64,000 nt of DNA from Oscillospiraceae bacterium (GTDB lineage: Bacteria; Bacillota; Clostridia; Oscillospirales; SIG627): positions 1 through 64,000 of the forward strand of contig SVQO01000010.1 in the NCBI GenBank assembly GCA_015065325.1, written 5' to 3'. This document shows positions 9,095-16,348 of the stretch, in pieces (the first letter of the stretch is position 1; each line of letters begins with the position of its first letter). The translations under genes and the position numbers were made by a program. The notes beneath the pieces are model-generated. The model had not been told where the DNA came from and did no database searches. It saw only the letters and a list, made by a program, of their open reading frames with translations.

Positions 9095-10552
9095 TTATTC
9101 TCCGATATGTTCAAGAACGATTTTTCTTTCCGAATATTCGTGTTTTCCGTTTTGATCGATCTCGTATTCCTCGTGGCCCTTTCCGGCAAGGAGGATCACG
9201 TCACCCGGCTTTGCCTGATCCAGTGCAAAGCAAATCGCTTCGGTGCGGTCGGTGATGGTCGTGTAGGCACAGCCTGCACCCTCCGCTCCCGCAACGATAT
9301 CGCCAATGATATCTTCTTTCTTTTCACTGCGGCAATTATCCGATGTAATGATTACGAAATCGCTCATGCGACAAGCAATGCCGCCCATTATGGGACGCTT
9401 GGTTTTATCGCGGTCACCGCCGCATCCGAAGAGCGTGACGAGTCTTCCCGTCGTAAATTCTCTCAGATTTTTCAGGATATTTTCCAGCGCATCCGGCGTA
9501 TGAGCAAAATCAATAAAGACAGAGTAAGGGGTTTTCGTGGGGATACGCTCGATTCTTCCCTTTACGCCTTCCATATTGGAAAGTGCACTTAAAATTGAAT
9601 CCCAGCCGATTCCCTCCTCGCGGGCGGCGGCGATCGCCGCCAGGGAATTATAGACCGTAAAGGATCCGGGAACGGAAACGAAGATCTCTTTTTCCTCGCC
9701 CTCGCATTTCAAAAGGTACTTGATTCCACGATCGTCGTGGCTTAAGATCTTTGCGGAGGAATAGTCTCCCTCACCCTTAGCGGAATAGGTTACGACCGTA
9801 GAGGAGACCTCGTGGGAAATCCGTTCAAACGCTTGGTCGTCGCAGTTAAAAATACCTTTCTTGGCAACGCGGAACAAGCCTTTTTTCGCTTCCAGGTATT
9901 CCTCCATCGTTTTGTGAAAATCGATATGGTCCTGAGTCAGATTGGTGAAAACGCCAAGATCAAAGGGAACGCCAGTCAGCTTTTTCAACGCTAAGGCGTG
10001 GCTGGATGCTTCCATAATCACCGTATCGACACCCTTTTCACGCATTGCGGCAAACAGACGGAACAAAAGCTCGGGGTCGGGGGTAGTCAGAAGCGCAGAA
10101 CCTGCATCCACGGGAAATTCCTCGTCACACACGAGATACTTGGTGGTTCCGATCAAACCGGTTTTGCAGCCTGCACGATCAAAGATCGCCTTCATCATAA
10201 AAGACGTGGTGGTTTTTCCGTTGGTACCGGTAATACCGATAATACGGCGAAAGCTTTTTTCGGGGTGCTGATAGAAATTGGAAAGCAGCAAGGGCAAGGC
10301 TGCACGGGTATCCTCTACCAGAACGTAGGGTACCTCTGCTTCCGGCTTTTCCTGACAAATTGCAACCACTGCGCCCTTTTCAAAGGACTGAGGGATCCAA
10401 ACTCTGCCGTCGACCTTTAAACCCTTCAGACAAACGAAAGCAGCTCCGCTTTCGATCTTGCGGCTATCGGAGGAAACGGAGGTTACCTCCAGCATTGGGT
10501 CTGCGTTCCAGGAAAGAACGGCAATATCAGAAAAAAGCTCTTGCAGTTTCAT
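9095..10552 (-). CDS. murE: UDP-MurNAc-dipeptide ligase MurE (probably meso-DAP adding)
   Basis: Adds the third stem-peptide residue. P-loop GITGTNGKTTTSF, the central-domain motif EASSHAL, and FIDFAHTPDALE are all Mur-ligase signatures. The specificity loop reads SDNCRSE. meso-diaminopimelate ligases usually have DNPR here and lysine ligases D-[DN]-P-[ND], so the conserved arginine favours meso-DAP, with Pro replaced by Cys. 485 aa is normal. The gene is coupled closely to murF. Specificity is inferred from this loop only. Confidence 0.95.
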   Translation of the reverse strand: MKLQELFSDIAVLSWNADPMLEVTSVSSDSRKIESGAAFVCLKGLKVDGRVWIPQSFEKGAVVAICQEKPEAEVPYVLVEDTRAALPLLLSNFYQHPEKSFRRIIGITGTNGKTTTSFMMKAIFDRAGCKTGLIGTTKYLVCDEEFPVDAGSALLTTPDPELLFRLFAAMREKGVDTVIMEASSHALALKKLTGVPFDLGVFTNLTQDHIDFHKTMEEYLEAKKGLFRVAKKGIFNCDDQAFERISHEVSSTVVTYSAKGEGDYSSAKILSHDDRGIKYLLKCEGEEKEIFVSVPGSFTVYNSLAAIAAAREEGIGWDSILSALSNMEGVKGRIERIPTKTPYSVFIDFAHTPDALENILKNLREFTTGRLVTLFGCGGDRDKTKRPIMGGIACRMSDFVIITSDNCRSEKKEDIIGDIVAGAEGAGCAYTTITDRTEAICFALDQAKPGDVILLAGKGHEEYEIDQNGKHEYSERKIVLEHIGE

Positions 10553-10569
10553 TTCATTTCTCCCGTTAT

Positions 10570-12912
10570 TTAGTCGGTAACACCTGTCAGATGTCTGAAA
10601 TCTACGACGATCACCGTTCCGGGAAGAACGGCCTGGCCGGGTGTAATGCTTTGCTTCACGGCGGTTGCACCCTCTACGCTTTCCAGGGTGCCGGTTGCAA
10701 TATCGATATTCAAGCCCGCGTTGATGATCTCGCGGTTTGCCGCAGCGGCACTGAGTCCCACTACGTTGGGCACCGTGCAGGTGGGCGTATTCAATCCCTC
10801 CTCCGTAAAGAGGTACACGGTGGAATTTTCGCTCAGCATAGTTCCTGCTGCAGGAGACTGAGCAACCACGTGGCTTCCGGAACCGACGATCTTCACCTGA
10901 AGATGCAGTGCCTGCAGATTGTTGGAAGCGGTGGTCAGAGTCTTTCCGGTATAATCGGAAATTGCATTGCCAAGAGATGCTTTATCATCATCGGTATATT
11001 CGGGTTCTACCCCAAGATAGGGCAGGACCTCGGACATGATCTTCGCTACGTAGGGAGCGGCAACGGTGGAGCCGTAGTAGCTGCCAACGGGCTCGTCCAC
11101 GATGACGATCACCGCAACCTCGGGTCTGTCTGCGGGAGCAAAAGCAACGCAGGAGGCAACGTAGTATTTGTTTCCATCCTGGCTCTTTTCGGTTTTTGTA
11201 GAGGTACCGGTTTTTGCTGCGATCTTATATCCGGGAACGGCTGCATTCTTGTTACCGCCTGCTTCGGATACGCTTCGGTACAGATAGTCCCAGATCACAC
11301 GGCAGTTTTCCGTGGAGATCACCTGACGCTTGGTTTCCGTGCCGTAGTTCTCAACCACGTTTCCGTCTTCATCCAGACTTGCCTTCAAAACGTGGGGAGT
11401 TACCAAATAACCGCCGTTTGCCACTGCACAGATTGCGCGCAGATGGGAAATGGGGGTTACCTTAAAGTTCTGTCCGAAGGCGGCACAAGCCGCGTCAACT
11501 CCGGAATAGGTATCCAGATTGAAGAACAGATTTCTCGCTTCACCGTAAATATCGACCTCGGTGGTCTCGTTGTAGCCGAACGCCTTATAATACTTGTAAA
11601 AGCGGTCCTTACCGAGACGCTGGCTCATGGTTACGAAGAAGGGGTTGCAGGAATATCCCAAAGCTCCCTCAAAGGTCAGCTCTCCGTGGCCCTGACGCTT
11701 ATGGCAGTGGATGGGCTGCTGTAAACCGGGGATAGAGATGTGGCCCGTGCACTTGAAGATCTCCGTGGCGGAAACCACGTTTTCCTCCATCGCCATAGCG
11801 GAGGTAATGATCTTGAAGGTGGAGCCGGGCTCGTAAAGCTCGGTAACGCCCTTGTTTTTCCAGAGCTCGTTTAACAGCTCTACCTTATATTTGCTTTTTT
11901 CTTCTTCAGTACCTTCAAAGGCATCCGCCAACGATTGAGAAATAGCATCCAGCGTATAGGGGTCATTCAGATCAAAATCGGGTTTGGTGGACATACCCAG
12001 TATATCACCGCTGTTTACGTCCATAATGATTCCGCAAACTCGGTTTCTTGCCCCGGAATCCTCCAGAGCCTCGTTGAGATACTTTTCCAAAATGCTTTGA
12101 CAGGTCCAGTCAACTGTCAGCATAATATCCGTTCCGTCAACCGCATCGATATAGCTTTCGTACTTGGTGCTCATATCGTTGCCCAAGCCGTCCTTTGCCG
12201 AGATCACCTTTCCGTTTTCACCGGAAAGCAGGGTGTTGTAATACACCTCCACTCCCGTCAGACCGTAGCCGTCCGTACCGGTAAAGCCGATGATGTGGCT
12301 GGCAAGAGAACCGTAGGGATAATAACGCTTGGTTTCCTCGGAAAAATGGATAAAGGCGCCGTAATGCTTGTCTGCCACCATTTTCTTGATTTTTGCGGTG
12401 ACTTCCAGCTCTACCTGCTTTTTGATGGTCTCGTCTGCGCGCTTTTCCTTTGCCGCCTTTTCCAAGACCAGCTCCTTGGTAACCCCCAGTGAGGTGGAAA
12501 GCTCGTTTGCAATATCTTCTTTTACGGTAACGCCCGCATTTTCAAAGAGTCCCAAAAGTCTCGTTCTTTCGTCGCTCTGATCCTTGGTATCGGAAATATC
12601 CTCCACCAGCGTCTCCACGTATTCCGCAACGGTCATATTGGGAATGGTATTGGGAGAAATAAACACGCGTTCCACGGGGGTACTGATGGCAAGCACCTTC
12701 ATATTGCGGTCGTAGATGGTACCGCGTTTTGCCACGATGGTATTGGTTTTGGTATATTGATCTACGGTGTTGGATTGGTACCTGTCGTAGTCCAGAACCT
12801 GGAGAATGAACAGTCTGACGATCAAAACAACGGCAAATACAACGAAAAAGCCGAATACCAGGTTGCATCGCTTATTCAGTTTCAATCTTCCTGCTTGCAG
12901 CTGTTCCGGCAT
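10570..12912 (-). CDS. Class B penicillin-binding protein with PASTA domains (FtsI/SpoVD type)
   Basis: Transpeptidase that cross-links septal (or cortex) peptidoglycan. One N-terminal membrane anchor is visible (FGFFVVFAVVLIVRLFIL), followed by the PBP dimerisation domain with RGTIYDRN. The catalytic domain has EPGSTFKI (S-x-x-K), YSCN (S-x-N) and AAKTGTSTK (K-T-G). Two C-terminal PASTA-like repeats start at about residues 635 and 705. In spore formers both the vegetative division PBP and SpoVD lie in this cluster; only one is present here, so it may do the vegetative job. AAGGAG precedes the ATG. Confidence 0.93.
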   Translation of the reverse strand: MPEQLQAGRLKLNKRCNLVFGFFVVFAVVLIVRLFILQVLDYDRYQSNTVDQYTKTNTIVAKRGTIYDRNMKVLAISTPVERVFISPNTIPNMTVAEYVETLVEDISDTKDQSDERTRLLGLFENAGVTVKEDIANELSTSLGVTKELVLEKAAKEKRADETIKKQVELEVTAKIKKMVADKHYGAFIHFSEETKRYYPYGSLASHIIGFTGTDGYGLTGVEVYYNTLLSGENGKVISAKDGLGNDMSTKYESYIDAVDGTDIMLTVDWTCQSILEKYLNEALEDSGARNRVCGIIMDVNSGDILGMSTKPDFDLNDPYTLDAISQSLADAFEGTEEEKSKYKVELLNELWKNKGVTELYEPGSTFKIITSAMAMEENVVSATEIFKCTGHISIPGLQQPIHCHKRQGHGELTFEGALGYSCNPFFVTMSQRLGKDRFYKYYKAFGYNETTEVDIYGEARNLFFNLDTYSGVDAACAAFGQNFKVTPISHLRAICAVANGGYLVTPHVLKASLDEDGNVVENYGTETKRQVISTENCRVIWDYLYRSVSEAGGNKNAAVPGYKIAAKTGTSTKTEKSQDGNKYYVASCVAFAPADRPEVAVIVIVDEPVGSYYGSTVAAPYVAKIMSEVLPYLGVEPEYTDDDKASLGNAISDYTGKTLTTASNNLQALHLQVKIVGSGSHVVAQSPAAGTMLSENSTVYLFTEEGLNTPTCTVPNVVGLSAAAANREIINAGLNIDIATGTLESVEGATAVKQSITPGQAVLPGTVIVVDFRHLTGVTD

Positions 12913-12931
12913 CGTCTCTCTCCTTTTTGTG

Positions 12932-12959
12932 TATTTACGGATTTACGGCGTATCTTCAA
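12932..12959 (-). promoter_or_regulatory. Possible weak promoter for the PBP-to-ftsQ segment
   Basis: TTGAAG, a 16-bp spacer and TAAATA on the minus strand, placed between a terminator-like hairpin and the PBP start. The match is modest; it is listed because the hairpin would otherwise limit expression of the downstream cluster. Confidence 0.35.
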
Positions 12960-12965
12960 TGAAAG

Positions 12966-12996
12966 GGCAAAAGGAGTAAAGGCAAACCTTTACTCC
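12966..12996 (-). terminator. Terminator-like hairpin between ftsL and the PBP gene
   Basis: On the minus strand a 10-bp perfect stem, GGAGTAAAGG / CCTTTACTCC with loop TTTG, is followed by TTTTGCCCTTT. It lies about 50 bases past the ftsL stop and may partly end transcripts from the mraZ promoter. Confidence 0.65.
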
Positions 12997-13045
12997 GCTT
13001 GACCGCGACTTCTCTTTTGTTATATCTATTCGGAACGTTTTTCCG

Positions 13046-13708
13046 TTATTCCTCATCCTGTCCGAACATTTTGCTGATTCCGGATACGAATTGCTCCAGG
13101 AAGTTTTCGTCATCTTCTTTTTCAGCTTCTTCCCAAATATCTTCTTTCGCGGACACGGAAATATATTTTTTCGGAAGGGTGGAAGATACTACCATTCCGT
13201 ATTCCTGCGTAGCAATACGCTCCACTTCACCAAGATCGTACTTGCTTTCAAGCTGGACCTCGAGTCGGGTGCTTTCCTCCTTCAGCTCGGCAATACGGCT
13301 TTCCATATCGTCGATGGAACGGGAATACTCCTCCACCTGCACATAGAGGGAGACCACGTACATAAATACCATCGCCACCAAAAACAGAGTCAGAATATAT
13401 GCGATGGGAATCGGAGATACCGATGCGATGGAGCGGGTCACGACCTTGGCACCGCGGTCCTCGTTTTCCATAGCGACGCTTTGTGCTTCTTCCTCTTTTA
13501 CCGCAACGGGGTGATCCACGAGCCTTTTATTCAACTGCTTCAAATTCCCTTTGATGCGTTTTTTTGCATCCACGGAATCGGGATGAGTCTCTCTGGGGCG
13601 AACCTTGGGGGTATATCCGTCTCCTGCATGCTTCTTATTGCGACGGACTTCGTTGGAATTGGCTTTTGCCTTTTCCTGTGCGCTTTTTTTGCGATACATA
13701 GCATCCAT
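13046..13708 (-). CDS. ftsL: FtsL-like septum protein
   Basis: A small bitopic protein: a ~100-residue basic cytoplasmic region, one transmembrane helix near residues 103-125 (AYILTLFLVAMVFMYVVSLY), then a coiled-coil segment (YSRSIDDMESRIAELKEEST) and an acidic tail. That architecture, plus the position between rsmH and the PBP gene, is the FtsL signature; primary sequence is poorly conserved. FtsL would pair with an FtsB/DivIC protein and FtsQ. The cytoplasmic part is longer than in most FtsL proteins (220 aa total against about 110-130). GGAGGAG precedes the ATG. Confidence 0.82.
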   Translation of the reverse strand: MDAMYRKKSAQEKAKANSNEVRRNKKHAGDGYTPKVRPRETHPDSVDAKKRIKGNLKQLNKRLVDHPVAVKEEEAQSVAMENEDRGAKVVTRSIASVSPIPIAYILTLFLVAMVFMYVVSLYVQVEEYSRSIDDMESRIAELKEESTRLEVQLESKYDLGEVERIATQEYGMVVSSTLPKKYISVSAKEDIWEEAEKEDDENFLEQFVSGISKMFGQDEE

Positions 13709-13731
13709 GACGGCTCCTCCTTTTTATTGAT

Positions 13732-14664
13732 TCAGCACTTTTCCGCAATTCTCAATTTTGCACTTCTGCTGCGGGGATTTTCTTCTTCCTCTTGCTTTGA
13801 GGGAACGATGGGTTTTCTGGTCAGATTGATCAGACTGGGACGAAATCCGCACACGCAAACGGGAAAATCTCTGGGGCAGGTGCATCCGTTGGTATATCCC
13901 TTAACGCACTCCTTGACCACGCGATCCTCCAGAGAATGGAAGGTGATCACGCACAGTCTGCCACCTTTTTTCAGACCGGAAACCAACTGATCCAGGGTTT
14001 TCGGAATAATGTCCAATTCCCTGTTTACCTCGATGCGGATCGCTTGAAAGCTCCTTCTTGCGGGATGCTTTCCTTCAAAGCGTTCCTTGGGCGGGAACGC
14101 GCTTTTTATGATTTCTGCAAGCTCGAGGGTCGTTTCAATGGGTTTGATCTCTCTTGCCTTAACGATGGCGCGGGCAATGGCGCTCGCTCGTTTTTCCTCG
14201 CCGTAATCGGACAAAATCCGACACAGATCGCTTTGAGAATACGTATTTACCACAAGTTTTGCGGTAAGCGGCGCTTCGGTATCCATACGCATATCAAGCT
14301 CTGCTTCGTGATGGTAGGAAAAGCCGCGTTCGGGGGTGTCCAGCTGATGGGAAGAAACGCCGAGATCAATCATTGCCCCGTCAATGCCGTCGGGACACAG
14401 CTCCCGAATGACCTCCCCTACTCGCTCGAAATTGGTATGAACCAGCTCAAACTTTCCTTCGTAGGGTGCCAGAACCTTTTTCGCATTTTCAATGGCATCC
14501 ATATCCTGATCCAGACAGATCAGTTTTCCCGTCGTCAATTTCGAAAGAACCAGGGAAGCGTGTCCGCCGCCGCCCAGCGTGCAATCGATATACACACCGT
14601 CCGGCTTAATATTCAATCCGTCAACCGTTTCATGAAACAGAACGGGCTTATGCAAAAAGGCCAT
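13732..14664 (-). CDS. rsmH: 16S rRNA m4C1402 methyltransferase RsmH
   Basis: SAM-dependent N4-methyltransferase acting on C1402 of 16S rRNA. Signatures are HKPVLFHETVDGL at the N-terminus, DCTLGGGGHASL (SAM-binding), GVSSHQLDTPERGFS, and the C-terminal RSAKLRIAEK. 310 aa is the expected length. Its start overlaps the mraZ stop (TGATG), the usual arrangement at the head of dcw clusters. Confidence 0.98.
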   Translation of the reverse strand: MAFLHKPVLFHETVDGLNIKPDGVYIDCTLGGGGHASLVLSKLTTGKLICLDQDMDAIENAKKVLAPYEGKFELVHTNFERVGEVIRELCPDGIDGAMIDLGVSSHQLDTPERGFSYHHEAELDMRMDTEAPLTAKLVVNTYSQSDLCRILSDYGEEKRASAIARAIVKAREIKPIETTLELAEIIKSAFPPKERFEGKHPARRSFQAIRIEVNRELDIIPKTLDQLVSGLKKGGRLCVITFHSLEDRVVKECVKGYTNGCTCPRDFPVCVCGFRPSLINLTRKPIVPSKQEEEENPRSRSAKLRIAEKC

Positions 14665-15098
14665 CAGAGACCGTTCCTCCGCAGAATATCTTCTACCGAT
14701 GCAGTGCGTGCTTGGTCGGTGTAATTGCGATAAGCTTCTTCATCCCAAAACTCCACGTGGTCACCGCAGCCAAGCGCAACAACGGACTTTGTAATTCCTG
14801 CATATTCTCTCAAGCCGACGGAAAGGAGAATTCTGCCTTGACCGTCCACCTCTGCCTCCTGCATAGAAGAATAGAAGAAGCGGCGAACCTCACGGGACTC
14901 GGTTTCGGGGAGAGACAGGATCTTTTCCTCAAAAACGCTCCAGCGGCTCTCGGTATATAAATTGATACAATGGTCCAGGGAGCGAACCAAGTAGATCTGT
15001 TCCCCTTCGGGGAAGCATTCTCTCAGCTTGGAAGGAACCATCAGTCTGCCCTTCGCATCTGCAGAACACTTATATTCACCTAAAAAAGAGCGAGCCAC
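14664..15098 (-). CDS. mraZ: Transcriptional regulator MraZ
   Basis: DNA-binding protein of the AbrB/MraZ fold that controls the mra/dcw operon. Two MraZ half-domains are seen: the first around SADAKGRLMVPSKLR, the second around VDGQGRILLSVGLREY, each with its D-x-x-G-R core. The ORF track extends to 15179, but the GTG at 15098 is chosen: it gives VARSFLGEY, has GGAGGTG just upstream, and yields 144 aa, the family length. The upstream extension would run through the operator boxes. A row of 10-bp repeats upstream is its likely binding site. Confidence 0.95.
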   Translation of the reverse strand: MARSFLGEYKCSADAKGRLMVPSKLRECFPEGEQIYLVRSLDHCINLYTESRWSVFEEKILSLPETESREVRRFFYSSMQEAEVDGQGRILLSVGLREYAGITKSVVALGCGDHVEFWDEEAYRNYTDQARTASVEDILRRNGL

Positions 15099-15170
15099 AG
15101 GTTCACCTCCTAACAAAAAATACTCTACCAAAATGGAAATCGAAGGAAAAACGCAGTAAAAGAAAAGGAT

Positions 15171-15210
15171 TTCTCCCACTTTTTACCACTTTTCACCTTT
15201 CTGACTCCCA
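15171..15210 (-). promoter_or_regulatory. Putative MraZ operator: four 10-bp spaced GTGG/TGGG boxes
   Basis: Read on the minus strand the DNA is TGGGAGTCAG, AAAGGTGAAA, AGTGGTAAAA, AGTGGGAGAA in immediate succession, giving a TGGG/GGTG/GTGG core every ~10 bp (one helical turn). MraZ is known to bind TGGG-type direct repeats with this period between its promoter and start codon. The row begins inside the -10 hexamer and runs into the leader. Confidence 0.7.
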
Positions 15211-15238
15211 TTTTAGCAGAGTATTTCTATAATTTCAA
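15210..15238 (-). promoter_or_regulatory. Sigma-A type promoter of the mraZ/dcw operon
   Basis: TTGAAA, a 17-bp spacer and TAAAAT on the minus strand, about 110 bases before the mraZ GTG. Its -10 end touches the row of MraZ-type boxes. Confidence 0.75.
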
Positions 15239-15276
15239 TAGTTTTTCCACGCGAAATCGCGTTGTTCACAAATTAT

Positions 15277-15750
15277 TTACATTTTGTTTCGCAAAAGTTT
15301 TAGCACTTCTTGAGGAAGATCCCTCGAGAGATCCTCTTTTTTTGCTATTTTCTCACGAACCTGCGTAGAACTGAGCGTAGCGAAGCTCTCGGACGCATCC
15401 AAATACAAGGTCTCTACCCCGCTGTGCTCCAGATTGAAACGTGCCATATTTTTCTCGTAAAGAAAATCGGTTTCATTGCGCACTCCTTTCACCAGAACGG
15501 GCTCCTCCAGAGTTCCGAGGTATTCATAAAGCATCCCCTCAAACCAATCCACGGTAATATTTTCATCTGCAGAAAAAGCCGCCTTGCACAGCTCAAAGCG
15601 TTCCTCCAGAGAAAACAGATATTTTTTATCCCGATTGTTCATTACGACTACGCGGCAAGCGCCAAACAGCTTTGCGGCGCGTCGGGCAAGGTCTGCGTGA
15701 CCGCGCGTTACGGGGTCGTAGCTTCCCGGGCATACTGCAATCTTTTTCAT
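15277..15750 (-). CDS. coaD: Phosphopantetheine adenylyltransferase CoaD
   Basis: Transfers AMP to 4'-phosphopantetheine in coenzyme A synthesis. The nucleotidyltransferase motif PGSYDPVTRGHADL (T-x-G-H) is at the N-terminus and STQVREKI near the C-terminus. The ORF track starts 14 residues earlier; the ATG giving MKKIAVCPGSYDP is chosen because it matches family length (157 aa) and overlaps the rsmD stop as ATGA. Gene pair rsmD-coaD is common in Firmicutes. Confidence 0.96.
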   Translation of the reverse strand: MKKIAVCPGSYDPVTRGHADLARRAAKLFGACRVVVMNNRDKKYLFSLEERFELCKAAFSADENITVDWFEGMLYEYLGTLEEPVLVKGVRNETDFLYEKNMARFNLEHSGVETLYLDASESFATLSSTQVREKIAKKEDLSRDLPQEVLKLLRNKM

Positions 15751-16331
15751 CCGATCTCTTCTTCCTTCATTCTTACAAAGTACACGTAGCACTTAGAAAA
15801 CTTATACTGCTTAATACTCGCGATCTGTTCGCGAACACTCTCGGGGATCTTGGTTTCATCCAGCGAGTCAGCGGCCGTTTCCAGCATCATCAAGCCACCC
15901 GGATTGAGAAGTTCGGCACGTACCAGGCGCTTGACCAGCTCCGGAGTCAGATCCTTTTCATAAGGAGGATCTGCAAAAATAAAATCGAACTTCATCCCCC
16001 TTTTTCCCGCAGACTTAATAAATTCACCGTATTCACTGCGAATGACCTTACTATGCAAAGAAAAACCGGTTTTTTCCACGTTTTTACGGATCACCTTCAA
16101 GGAATCCTCAGACGCGTCCACGAACACACAGCTTTTGGCGCCGCGGCTGATGGCCTCCAGCCCCATTTGACCCGATCCGGCAAACAGATCCAAAAAGGTC
16201 TTTTCCGCAAGATCAAATTGGATGGCGCTGAAAACGCCTTCCTTTGCCATTTCCGTCGTAGGACGTACAGTATCACCTGCCAACGTAGCAAGCTTAACGC
16301 CCTTTGCTTTTCCGGTAATGATTCTCATCAT
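15747..16331 (-). CDS. rsmD: 16S rRNA (guanine966-N2)-methyltransferase RsmD
   Basis: SAM-dependent methyltransferase for G966 of 16S rRNA. The start region RIITGKAKG, the RPTTEMAKEGVFS stretch, SAM loop LDLFAGSGQMGLEA and catalytic DPPYEK are all present. 194 aa is slightly above the family norm. The first two codons are both ATG; the second (16328) is as good a start. It is translationally coupled to coaD by a 4-base overlap. Confidence 0.95.
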   Translation of the reverse strand: MMRIITGKAKGVKLATLAGDTVRPTTEMAKEGVFSAIQFDLAEKTFLDLFAGSGQMGLEAISRGAKSCVFVDASEDSLKVIRKNVEKTGFSLHSKVIRSEYGEFIKSAGKRGMKFDFIFADPPYEKDLTPELVKRLVRAELLNPGGLMMLETAADSLDETKIPESVREQIASIKQYKFSKCYVYFVRMKEEEIG

Positions 16332-16348
16332 AATTACTGATTCCTTTT

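Noticed and set aside
10360-11724. 454-aa plus-strand ORF over the PBP gene
   Set aside because: Antisense shadow; no domain and no start signal.
15247-15263. ACGCGA-AA-TCGCGT palindrome upstream of mraZ as a terminator of coaD
   Set aside because: No U-tract follows on the minus strand and the stem is only six bases; may be chance or part of the upstream promoter region.
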